A stretch of DNA of 9,974 nucleotides, from contig CAZFYZ010000129.1 in the NCBI GenBank assembly GCA_964523735.1, positions 1 to 9,974 of the forward strand. The letters run 5' to 3'. Source of the DNA: CAZFYZ01 sp964523735 (GTDB lineage Bacteria; Armatimonadota; UBA5829). This document shows positions 1-6,166 of the stretch, in pieces. Numbering within the stretch: position 1 is the first letter of the stretch; every line of letters begins with the position of its first letter. The notes under the pieces are model-generated. The model made no database searches and was not told the origin of the DNA. It saw only the letters and a list, made by a program, of their open reading frames with translations. A program made the translations under genes and the position numbers.

Positions 1-384
1 GGCCATCGCACTGCCGATGGTCATCAGGATGTAGATGACGATGAGTTCGGAGTTCCGGAGCGCAATTGACGGCGTGTATCGGCGCAGGAACACGTTGGCG
101 ATCATCAGCACGACGAGGCAGAAGATCACGTTGTAGAACAGCGATATGACTGTCGCGAAGCTTTGGCCGGATGCATATCCTGCCTTGCCCCAGTTGGCGA
201 AGAGCCAGAGGGAGTTGATACAGATGAGCGGCATAGCGAGCAGAATGGCCGCCATCCTGATGCCCTTGTTTTCCCTCTTGCCGAGAGAGGCGTCCACTCC
301 GCTGGTCTGTGTTCCAGGATCAGGCACGGAGGTGTCGAGGACGAGCGATGGTTTTTCGCTTGGGCTTAGGGGACCTGTTGACAA
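1..384 (-). CDS. DUF6785-like integral membrane protein, N-terminal part (cut by window edge)
   Basis: The minus-strand frame is open from the window edge up to about 490 and encodes a hydrophilic N-terminus of about 43 residues followed by hydrophobic segments. The most telling stretch is NVFLRRYTPSIALRNSELIV, then a helix ending ...TIGSAMA. This resembles the N-terminal domain of DUF6785 proteins, where a basic R-R loop is followed by an E-L-x-V-I-Y helix. At least three membrane segments are visible. I chose a TTG start at 382-384 because minus-strand GGAG lies 9 nt upstream. The only in-frame ATG with enough protein left (253-255) would remove the hydrophilic tail, but the complete paralogue at 1983-4022 has a similar tail. 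GTG codons at 325 and 295 are alternatives. Function is unknown; transport is only an inference from topology. The family call is moderately sure because the C-terminal domain lies outside the window. Confidence 0.7.
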   Translation of the reverse strand, partial: MSTGPLSPSEKPSLVLDTSVPDPGTQTSGVDASLGKRENKGIRMAAILLAMPLICINSLWLFANWGKAGYASGQSFATVISLFYNVIFCLVVLMIANVFLRRYTPSIALRNSELIVIYILMTIGSAMA

Positions 385-393
385 GTGGTTTTG

Positions 394-425
394 CTCCGTA
401 TATTGCAGTTGCCCCCCGTACGGAG
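394..425 (-). promoter_or_regulatory. Inverted repeat that would bury the SD of the DUF6785-like gene
   Basis: On the minus strand CTCCGTA (425-419) is followed 18 nt later by its exact complement TACGGAG (400-394). The second arm contains the GGAG used as SD for the TTG start at 384. As RNA this would be a 7-bp stem hiding the SD. The loop is long, so stability is uncertain. A chance match is possible. Confidence 0.35.
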
Positions 426-489
426 TTAGCCATGCGACTAGATAAATCCTGTGTTTCTGTAAGTGGCTATCAATGCCACAACAAGGAGA

Positions 490-1137
490 TCAGTTGCCCG
501 GGTTCCAGGTGATGCCTTCGTAGTAAGAAGGATCGGCAGGCGCGTTCTGAGACATCAGCGACCGGGTGTGCCCGTCGGCGAAGAGGTAGTTGTCACGTCC
601 CCTGTGCCGGCCGGCCTGGCTCACGGGCGAGAACTCCTTGTTGTCTATCGGCATGAGCCATCTGCCAGCGGGCTGGGTCTGGGAGTTCGGCGTGCTATCG
701 TCGACGAACACGACGAACCTGGTGGAGTTCCTGATCCCGGAGCCCGTCAGTATGCGAAGCTGGCAGTACTGGCCGCTGCACCAGAGATAGGTCTGGGAGT
801 TGCGGACGAAGCTGACCCTCTCATTGTCTCTGCCCGCGCCAAGCTTTCCTCGCAGGGGGTCGCTCGGACAGGTAAAGACATCCCGGTTCTTGGTGTACTT
901 GTAGAGAGCAAGCGTATACGGACCGGGTCCGGGCCACCGGCCGTTGTTGTCATCGAGGTACAAAGAGACTGCGAAGTGCAACTGCCGTAGATTGCTCTGG
1001 CAGTTCGAGCTGCGAGCGTTTTCTTTGGCCGCCTGGAAAGACGGAAATAGCACGCCGGCCAGTATAGAGATAATCGCTATCACGACCAGCAGCTCGATCA
1101 GCGTGAAACCTCTTCGGTTGTGGCTCTGGTAGAACAC
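490..1137 (-). CDS. Type II secretion/type IV pilin-like protein with H-X9-DG C-terminal motif
   Basis: This is a 215-residue protein with a class III prepilin leader: ten residues ending RRG, then the mature end FTLIELLVVIAIISILAGVLFP, with the conserved Glu at position 5 of the mature form. A prepilin peptidase would cut after Gly10 and methylate the Phe. Further family marks are the C-Q-S-N-L-R-Q-L segment after the helix, a CPSD motif, and a tail in which His178 is followed by nine residues and Asp-Gly (the prepilin-associated H-X9-DG domain, DUF1559/SBP_bac_10 group). These proteins occur in many copies in Armatimonadota, Planctomycetota and Lentisphaerota and their job is not known. I prefer the GTG start at 1137 because GAGGG lies 7 nt upstream. 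An in-frame ATG at 1185 has no SD and would give an unusually long leader. It may be co-transcribed with the membrane protein gene 105 nt downstream. Confidence 0.9.
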   Translation of the reverse strand: MFYQSHNRRGFTLIELLVVIAIISILAGVLFPSFQAAKENARSSNCQSNLRQLHFAVSLYLDDNNGRWPGPGPYTLALYKYTKNRDVFTCPSDPLRGKLGAGRDNERVSFVRNSQTYLWCSGQYCQLRILTGSGIRNSTRFVVFVDDSTPNSQTQPAGRWLMPIDNKEFSPVSQAGRHRGRDNYLFADGHTRSLMSQNAPADPSYYEGITWNPGN

Positions 1138-1209
1138 TGAAACACCCTCGGACGTCTGATGCTGCCATCCTGCCTTTCCGTCCATAGTTTAGACGGTTGT
1201 CAAAGCTGT

Positions 1210-1228
1210 ATTGTTCTGCGTGAACAAT
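1210..1228. promoter_or_regulatory. Perfect palindrome in the divergent spacer, possible operator
   Basis: ATTGTTC, five bases, GAACAAT: seven bases each side match exactly. It lies between the divergent starts of the prepilin gene (1137) and the thioredoxin gene (1353), 72 bp from the first and 124 bp from the second. The arms are AT-rich in a GC-rich setting, and the 12-bp centre-to-centre spacing is typical of a site for a dimeric helix-turn-helix repressor. No clear -35/-10 pair was found next to it, so the promoters remain unplaced. Confidence 0.4.
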
Positions 1229-1352
1229 CTCTACACCCTTTTGTGACCGAACGCTGATGGAACACCCAGCAATGGCACGAGTATTGCACCTGCTCATCCA
1301 TAGGAGTCGACGCCACAATTCCGTCGCTACCTACCGAGAGGGAGGAAAATCC

Positions 1353-1937
1353 ATGACATCCACTACTGGCCGCCTGCTCGGGGCGCTCTGTCTCGTCTTC
1401 CTGATCGCCGGCGCGTGTGCGGCTGAGCCCGCTGTCGGCTCGCCAGCTCCTGACTTTTCGCTCCCGATGATGGGCGGCGGCACTTTCACATTATCCGACA
1501 ACTGGGGCAGCTCTGGCAAGATCGTTGTCCTGGATTTCTGGGCTACGTGGTGCAGCTATTGCAAGCAAGCAATCCCAGGACTTACGCAGATCAGCACTGA
1601 CTACGCAAGCAAGGGCGTGAAGGTCGTGGGCGTGGCGATTGACAACCCCTCCAGCACCGCATACGACTATGCAACTTTGGTCGGGATCAACTACACAATA
1701 TGCGGCGACCCGAACTTCGACGTTACCGGGGCCTACAACAGTGGCTTTGTGCCTCAGCTCTATGTGGTTGACCGAAACGGTACGGTTAGCCTGTCTGTGC
1801 AGGGATACGAGGGGAATCACGATCTGCTCCTGGCCGAACTCGACAGGCTGACAGTCCCGGAACCAGCCTCGCTATCAAGCATCCTTGTGGGACTGATTGG
1901 CGTCGGCGGGCTTGCCCTGAGAAGACGCCGCGCTTAG
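1353..1937 (+). CDS. Exported TlpA-like thioredoxin-fold protein with PEP-CTERM anchor
   Basis: This is a 194-residue protein. Residues 1-23 form a signal peptide ending ACAA. Residues 27-165 are an AhpC/TSA-Redoxin/TlpA-type domain: the entry motif GSPAPDFSLP, the active site W-C-S-Y-C (Cys67 and Cys70) and the cis-Pro loop F-V-P-Q with Pro134. Such proteins reduce or exchange disulfides outside the cytoplasm. Residues 168-194 are a textbook PEP-CTERM signal: V-P-E-P, a hydrophobic helix, and a final cluster of four arginines, which is recognised by an exosortase. An extra Cys117 sits in the inserted region before the cis-Pro. The start is fixed by GGAGG 7 nt upstream of the ATG; the same frame is open further upstream to an ATG at 1257, which lacks an SD and would spoil the signal peptide. 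No CcdA/DsbD-type electron donor and no exosortase gene are in the window. Confidence 0.92.
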   Translation: MTSTTGRLLGALCLVFLIAGACAAEPAVGSPAPDFSLPMMGGGTFTLSDNWGSSGKIVVLDFWATWCSYCKQAIPGLTQISTDYASKGVKVVGVAIDNPSSTAYDYATLVGINYTICGDPNFDVTGAYNSGFVPQLYVVDRNGTVSLSVQGYEGNHDLLLAELDRLTVPEPASLSSILVGLIGVGGLALRRRRA

Positions 1938-1982
1938 CCCAGGCACAGGCCAAGAGCAGATATCTCACGGAGTCTGTGGCTC

Positions 1983-4022
1983 TCAACTGATAGCTATTCG
2001 CGGGCTGGCCAAGCCGAACAGCGCGTTCAGGATCGTCCACAGAATGGCAGATGAGAACTCCCCGAGTATCAGCCCCAGGAAGAAAGGCCGAAATCTTCGA
2101 TAGGTGACCGCGCCGCCATAGCGGAGAAAGGCGGATTTCACCAGCCAGGCGACAAGGAACGAACTCCAGTAGAGGATGGTCGGCCATGAGTTCCCCATGG
2201 CGTAGCCAAGCGGATGGAACGGCCACCACCAGAACCTCGCTCTCATCGCATAAAGGAAAGTTGTGAAGAGAGCGCCTAGACTGAACCACACCGGCGAACG
2301 ATAGTCAAATGGCCTGTGCCCATTGAGTACGGCTGCTGACTCATCGAAGAACATGCGCGCGTTGTTCTGGAAGAACCACGAGTTCAGCTGGAGGCCGCCA
2401 TACCTGTAGATCAGCCACAGCTGGATCATCAGGGCGGCAAACGCCCCCACCAGCACCGTCAGCAGAACTCCAATAGCCATCGAGCGCTGCTTCACATTGA
2501 CCATATCCGCCCCTTTCATACTGTCCATGAAAGCGGGCATGATGTTGTGCGGGTCGCGCATGAATATGCCGTTAAGAAACGAGGTCATCGTGAGTCCGGG
2601 CGCTCCCATAGCAGCTTTCGGGGCTGCCACCGCCCACATATCCAGCGGCGTGAAGACCGGCTGCAGGAGGAGCAGACCAACCTCCGAGACGCAGCGGGTC
2701 ATTACGAGCATTATCACGAAGACGAAGGCGGCTATCGTGAACCCCCCGACAACCGGACTCACCCCTGCGGCCTTGAGCCACAGCACGAGCAGCAAGAACG
2801 AAACCAGCCCTCCCCAGAAAGCCGTGCGGTAGCTCATGAACTCGTGACGATCCGTATCCACTGCCGAGCGGCCGAGCACTCTCTCCTTTACCAGCCGCAG
2901 GTGGGGCCGAGCCAGCCAGAACATCAGAACCGCTATCGTGGCAAAAGCTCCGGTCGATTGGTAGGCCTGGTAGAACCTGGTTCCCGTGTACAGGGGCGTC
3001 GGATCGAGATGATAACCGAGACACAGTGCAATGTAATCCTGGAATCGGAAGAACAGCAGGAAGAACCACATGCTGAAGGACACGTCGAGCGGCAGCAGAT
3101 ACGCGAACCCGATGATGGAGAACGACAGCACGAGCGGGGTGACCAGCATCTCGTTGAGTGGCGCGTTGGGCCACAGCGTGTTCAGCGCGAAGTAGGTGGG
3201 CACTTCAGGAATGCTTGGCAGCGCCTTAGCTACACCATTAAGCCCGTGCACGATGATCGGCAGCGTGAAGCCAAGCCACATAGCCCTGCTCCGGAAGAAC
3301 GATGCCGACTTCTCGTCGCTGATCATCTCCATAGGCAGTTGGACTAGTGGGAAGGTCAGCTTCTCATGCTCGACCCACTGCTTGCGGAAGAGCGTAGTGA
3401 CGCAAGCCATCAGGAAGAACAGCAGGAATGCAAAGCTCAGCCATGCCAGCGACGGGACGATCCAGTTGCCCCACGGGATGTGCTCCCCCGCGCGGAGCCC
3501 CTCGTAGAACTGGACCGCAACCGTCTGCTGCTCCGGCCCAGTCGGGTCCCAGGGCACGAGCCACTTGGGTATGTGCCTGTAGAACATGTCCCTCCAGGCG
3601 TGGTCCTGCGGGCTCGCGAAGTAATTGATGCCTACCAGGCTGGGTAGTAGCATCGCCACCAGGCCGAAAGAGGACATCAGCGCCGCACACACGAGCATGA
3701 AGTAGATCACGCCAAGCTCGGCAGCTCTGATCCCAAGTGGCCGCGAGACCTTCTTGACGAGGCAGTTGGCCAGCATCAGGATGATGATCATGGCGATAGC
3801 AGCCGGGGGCATATGGGTGGAACCGAGCATGACACCGAGGCTGCCAAGGCGACTGGCGACAAGCTCCGAGTATGATACAACCAGGCAGACGAGTATCACG
3901 GCGAGCAGGCCCACCACATAAGCACGCGCGCGTACTGCCGCGTAATGCCTGCCACTCTCACCGTTGCTGGGAGGCGGGCTTGAAGAAACGGCCTCGGTTG
4001 GTAGATGCTGAGAGTCTTGCAT
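1983..4022 (-). CDS. DUF6785/DUF6784 family polytopic membrane protein
   Basis: This is a 679-residue protein with a hydrophilic, Ser/Pro-rich N-terminus (1-33) and about 13 hydrophobic segments, the clearest near residues 35-53, 72-89, 102-124, 187-211 and 247-262, with further helices through to the C-terminus. Family marks are the loop after helix 4 (K-Q-W-V-E-H-E-K-L-T-F-P-L-V-Q-L-P, about 214-230) and the C-terminal F-H-P-L-G-Y-A-M-G-N-S-W. The length fits a full two-domain DUF6785 plus DUF6784 protein. The biochemical role of the family is not established. Size and topology suggest a secondary transporter, which is an inference. The ATG at 4022 follows GGGAAG by 7 nt. Its stop faces the thioredoxin gene stop across 45 bp. 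It is preceded by a structured leader with small ORFs. The partial gene at 1-384 looks like a diverged paralogue. Confidence 0.85.
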   Translation of the reverse strand: MQDSQHLPTEAVSSSPPPSNGESGRHYAAVRARAYVVGLLAVILVCLVVSYSELVASRLGSLGVMLGSTHMPPAAIAMIIILMLANCLVKKVSRPLGIRAAELGVIYFMLVCAALMSSFGLVAMLLPSLVGINYFASPQDHAWRDMFYRHIPKWLVPWDPTGPEQQTVAVQFYEGLRAGEHIPWGNWIVPSLAWLSFAFLLFFLMACVTTLFRKQWVEHEKLTFPLVQLPMEMISDEKSASFFRSRAMWLGFTLPIIVHGLNGVAKALPSIPEVPTYFALNTLWPNAPLNEMLVTPLVLSFSIIGFAYLLPLDVSFSMWFFLLFFRFQDYIALCLGYHLDPTPLYTGTRFYQAYQSTGAFATIAVLMFWLARPHLRLVKERVLGRSAVDTDRHEFMSYRTAFWGGLVSFLLLVLWLKAAGVSPVVGGFTIAAFVFVIMLVMTRCVSEVGLLLLQPVFTPLDMWAVAAPKAAMGAPGLTMTSFLNGIFMRDPHNIMPAFMDSMKGADMVNVKQRSMAIGVLLTVLVGAFAALMIQLWLIYRYGGLQLNSWFFQNNARMFFDESAAVLNGHRPFDYRSPVWFSLGALFTTFLYAMRARFWWWPFHPLGYAMGNSWPTILYWSSFLVAWLVKSAFLRYGGAVTYRRFRPFFLGLILGEFSSAILWTILNALFGLASPRIAIS

Positions 4023-4026
4023 ATGA

Positions 4027-4098
4027 CTACTTCCCTTTGGTCCTGGCCTCTGGGCAGGATACCTGCAGGGATTCGAATGGTAACTTCACTTCAGACAT
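4027..4098 (-). CDS. Small ORF (23 aa) directly upstream of the DUF6785 gene, candidate leader peptide
   Basis: An ATG at 4098 is preceded by AAGGAGG with a 5-nt gap, the strongest SD in the window. The ORF encodes 23 residues beginning MSEVKLPFES and ending RTKGK, and stops with TAG only 4 nt before the ATG of the DUF6785 gene. It is in a different frame from that gene. The peptide is hydrophilic, with one Cys, and I recognise no family. The arrangement fits a translationally coupled leader peptide: the SD used by the membrane protein (GGGAAG) is inside the last codons of this ORF. An alternative is that the AAGGAGG is a stand-by ribosome site with no functional peptide. Short ORFs arise often by chance, so the SD and the spacing are the only real support. 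Confidence 0.45.
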   Translation of the reverse strand: MSEVKLPFESLQVSCPEARTKGK

Positions 4099-4165
4099 GA
4101 GTTCCTCCTTTGCAGATGGACATCCAAGGCCGGAGGTCCGGGGTCGGGACCAACGCATAAGACAT
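4091..4165 (-). CDS. Second, weaker small ORF (24 aa) overlapping the first
   Basis: An ATG at 4165 follows AGAGGGGG by about 5 nt and opens 24 codons (begins MSYALVPTPD, contains one Trp and one Cys). Its TGA overlaps the start of the next small ORF in ATGTCTGA. The AAGGAGG of the second ORF lies in its codons 19-21. If real, this makes a chain of three coupled starts ending at the DUF6785 gene. The ATG sits immediately after a 7-bp inverted repeat that contains part of the SD. Support is weak. Confidence 0.22.
   Translation of the reverse strand: MSYALVPTPDLRPWMSICKGGTHV
4130..4141 (-). repeat. CCGG-type inverted repeat in the DUF6785 leader
   Basis: CCGGACCTCCGG on the minus strand can form a small stem (CCGG with a four-base loop). 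Its CCTCC could instead pair with the GGAGG SD of the 23-residue ORF, 23 nt downstream. The two pairings exclude each other. This is a hand-drawn structure. Confidence 0.2.
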
Positions 4166-4186
4166 CCGTTCCCCCTCTAGGAACGG
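4166..4186 (-). promoter_or_regulatory. Perfect 7-bp inverted repeat in the DUF6785 leader
   Basis: CCGTTCC, seven bases, GGAACGG; both arms match exactly. As RNA from the minus strand it forms a short-loop hairpin whose loop and 3' arm hold the purine-rich AGAGGGGG ahead of the ATG at 4165. There is no T run after it, so a Rho-independent terminator is unlikely. It could equally be a DNA operator about 40 bp downstream of the TATAAT box. Confidence 0.4.
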
Positions 4187-4193
4187 CGTGTGG

Positions 4194-4209
4194 AGCGCGT
4201 AGCAGCGCT
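4194..4209 (-). repeat. Short inverted repeat near the predicted transcription start
   Basis: AGCGC, six bases, GCGCT. It lies just downstream of the TATAAT box, at or close to the expected +1, and may be a small 5' hairpin or part of an operator. Five base pairs alone are weak evidence. Confidence 0.2.
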
Positions 4210-4220
4210 TGAGACAAGGC

Positions 4221-4226
4221 ATTATA
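4221..4226 (-). promoter_or_regulatory. Consensus -10 box (TATAAT) reading towards the DUF6785 gene
   Basis: The minus strand reads GTGATATAATGCC in a locally AT-rich patch, an exact sigma70-type -10 hexamer. The sequence 17 bp upstream (CTCTTC) is a poor -35, so an activator or an alternative sigma factor may be needed. It would start transcription near 4214 and give a leader of about 115 nt before the 23-residue ORF and about 190 nt before the DUF6785 ATG. Confidence 0.45.
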
Positions 4227-4373
4227 TCACAATCAAGCTCATCGAAGAGAGATTGACTGGCATTGTTGGGTGCGCACGGGTGTAACTTGTGTGCTCCAAT
4301 CGTTGTCTAACAGCAGGATGAGTCTGTTTTGCGGACTAACGCATCATGTGCAGCGAGCTGGAGGAGAGCATAC
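4227..4373 (+). other. Noncoding stretch upstream of the GH2 gene
   Basis: It holds the upstream flank of the divergent promoters. A TTGACT at 4253-4258 has no matching -10 at normal spacing, so no plus-strand promoter can be assigned. AGTCTG-TTTTG-CGGACT at 4321-4337 can form a 6-bp stem with one G-U pair in the GH2 leader. The GH2 frame is open back to a TTG at 4329, but no SD precedes it. Confidence 0.3.
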
Positions 4374-6122
4374 TTGAAGATCAGACACGCATTTTGTGCC
4401 ACTATTGCGATCGCCTTTATGTCGATTTCTATCGTCGCCGGGGCAGTTCCACGGCCCGAGCACCCCACCCCGCAGGTCAGGCGGGCCGAATGGGCAAACC
4501 TGAACGGGACCTGGGAATTTGCCGAGGCGAACGAGCAAGCGGATGAGAAGTATCTAAAAGAGGACGCCTATCCTGACAAGATCGTTGTGCCTTTCCCCAG
4601 GGAAGCTAAGCTGTCCGGCCTCGGCAGGACAGGCTACATAACCAACGTCTACTACAGGCGCTCGTTCGATAAGCCGGATGGCTGGAAGTCGTCCCGCGTG
4701 CTGCTGCACTTTGGCGCAAGCGACTGGCGGACAACCGTCTGGGTCAACGGTCAGGAGCTCGGCCGGCACACGGGTGGCAGCACGCCGTTTGCCTTCGATA
4801 TCACGAAGGTCATCAAGCCAAAGGGCAACATCGTCATCGTCCATGCTTTCGACGATCTCCGCAGTGGCTCCCAGGCCGGCGGCAAGCAGGCCTGGGACAA
4901 GAGCGAAGGCTGCAGCTATACGCGCACCACAGGAATATGGCAGACCGTGTGGCTCGAGGGTGTCGGCACTTCGTATATCCGTGACTTCCGGATCGATACG
5001 GACCCAGCAAGCTCCCGCATCCTCATCCGGCCCGAGATCGATGGCCCATCCACCGGCCTCACTGTCAAGGCGGTGGCGTATGCCGCAGGCAAGATGGTCG
5101 GCAGCGTGGAAGGCCCGGCAGACTGGCGCAATACAGGGCTCGTCCTCAACCTCAAGACGAAGCGCCTGTGGAGCATCCAAGACCCGTTCCTGTATGACCT
5201 CAGGATAGTCCTGCGCAAGGGCGGCAAGACCGTAGACAGCGTGGACTCCTACTTCGGACTCAGGAGCGTGTCGATCGAGGGCACGAGGATCCTCATCAAC
5301 GGCAAGCCGGTCTTCCAGCGGCTGATCCTCGACCAGGGGTTCTACCCGGACGGAATCTGGACAGCTCCCACGGACGCAGCGCTCAAGCGGGACATCCTGC
5401 TGTCTCAGGCGCTTGGCTTCAACGGAGCGCGGTTTCACCAGAAGGTCTTCGACCCCCGTTCGCTCTACTGGGCTGACAAGCTCGGTTACCTCGTGTGGGG
5501 CGAATACCCCAACTGGCTGCTGAACTGCAAGGACCTGCGGGGATCGCTGGCTGTGGTGAACGAATGGGTCGAGGTTGTCCGCCGCGACAGGAACCACCCC
5601 TCGATCATCGGCTGGTGTCCGTTCAACGAGACTCAGGATGATGCCCATCAGCTCCAGAACCTGGTATTCGACTCGACGCGGACGATGGACCCATCGCGAC
5701 CGATCATCGATACCAGCGGGTGGAGCCACAGCACGCCGTATCCCGAAGTAAGCGACGACCACGACTACAATCAGCGGGCAGAGAGTTTCAGGGGGAGATG
5801 GTCCTCTTTCACCAAGCTGGGAGCCAACGGCCAGCCAATTCCATTCATGGTGAGCGAATACGGTGGAATCGCGCTGGCAGACTCCGGTGGGTGGGGCTAC
5901 GGCAGGTCACCGAAGGACTTGGAGGAGTTCTACACTCGCTACAAAGGCCTGACCGACGCGTTGATGGACAACCCCAACATGTTCGGGTTTACCTATACAC
6001 AGCTCACCGATGTAGAGCAGGAGCGCAACGGCCTGTATACCTATGATCGCAAGCCGAAGTTCGACGCCGGGCGAATACGGAAGATCAACTCACGCGCCGC
6101 GGCTTACGAGAAACGCAAGTAG
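4374..6122 (+). CDS. Exported glycoside hydrolase family 2 protein (beta-glycosidase)
   Basis: This is a 582-residue protein. Residues 1-24 form a signal peptide ending VAGA. Residues about 30-200 form the N-terminal beta-sandwich (E-W-A-N-L-N-G-T-W-E-F, later V-N-G-Q-E-L-G-R-H-T-G-G). A short Ig-like domain (about 205-300) and the TIM barrel (about 305-582) follow. Both catalytic residues are present: Glu419 in P-F-N-E-T (acid/base) and Glu495 in V-S-E-Y-G-G (nucleophile). They are 76 residues apart, as in E. coli LacZ (461 and 537). The protein stops soon after the barrel, so the extra C-terminal domains of LacZ are absent. The substrate (galactoside, glucuronide, mannoside or other) cannot be read from sequence. 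The TTG start at 4374 is chosen because GGAGGAG lies 7 nt upstream and gives a well-formed signal peptide. It probably cuts glycan fragments in the periplasm or outside the cell. Confidence 0.92.
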   Translation: MKIRHAFCATIAIAFMSISIVAGAVPRPEHPTPQVRRAEWANLNGTWEFAEANEQADEKYLKEDAYPDKIVVPFPREAKLSGLGRTGYITNVYYRRSFDKPDGWKSSRVLLHFGASDWRTTVWVNGQELGRHTGGSTPFAFDITKVIKPKGNIVIVHAFDDLRSGSQAGGKQAWDKSEGCSYTRTTGIWQTVWLEGVGTSYIRDFRIDTDPASSRILIRPEIDGPSTGLTVKAVAYAAGKMVGSVEGPADWRNTGLVLNLKTKRLWSIQDPFLYDLRIVLRKGGKTVDSVDSYFGLRSVSIEGTRILINGKPVFQRLILDQGFYPDGIWTAPTDAALKRDILLSQALGFNGARFHQKVFDPRSLYWADKLGYLVWGEYPNWLLNCKDLRGSLAVVNEWVEVVRRDRNHPSIIGWCPFNETQDDAHQLQNLVFDSTRTMDPSRPIIDTSGWSHSTPYPEVSDDHDYNQRAESFRGRWSSFTKLGANGQPIPFMVSEYGGIALADSGGWGYGRSPKDLEEFYTRYKGLTDALMDNPNMFGFTYTQLTDVEQERNGLYTYDRKPKFDAGRIRKINSRAAAYEKRK

Positions 6123-6166
6123 CCAGGTTGCAACAATCGTCATTTCGATGCCAAGGGTGGAGTAGC

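Noticed and set aside
378..404. TTGACA and TATATT on the plus strand, resembling a promoter
   Set aside because: The 15-bp spacing is short, the site overlaps the start of a minus-strand gene, and no plus-strand gene follows for about 950 bp.
463..479. Hairpin GTGGC-N7-GCCAC after the prepilin stop, considered as a terminator
   Set aside because: The stem is only 5 bp and no T run follows on the minus strand, so it is not supported as a Rho-independent terminator.
463..990. A 175-codon plus-strand open frame
   Set aside because: It is antisense to the prepilin gene, with no SD and no recognisable domain.
950..1318. A 122-codon minus-strand open frame covering the prepilin start
   Set aside because: It is an alternative frame over the prepilin N-terminus with no SD; the prepilin leader in the other frame is unmistakable.
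2547..3347. A 266-codon plus-strand open frame rich in Arg, Glu, Gln and His
   Set aside because: It is antisense to the hydrophobic codons of the DUF6785 gene; the composition is what the reverse strand of membrane-protein codons gives.
4023..4098. The small ORF before the DUF6785 gene as a frameshifted N-terminus of that gene
   Set aside because: The DUF6785 ATG has its own SD, and its N-terminus is a hydrophilic tail like that of the paralogue at 1-384, so nothing seems to be missing.
4554..5762. A 402-codon open frame on the minus strand
   Set aside because: It is antisense to the GH2 gene, whose catalytic motifs are intact. It has no SD and a low-complexity, charged composition typical of an antisense frame in GC-rich coding DNA.
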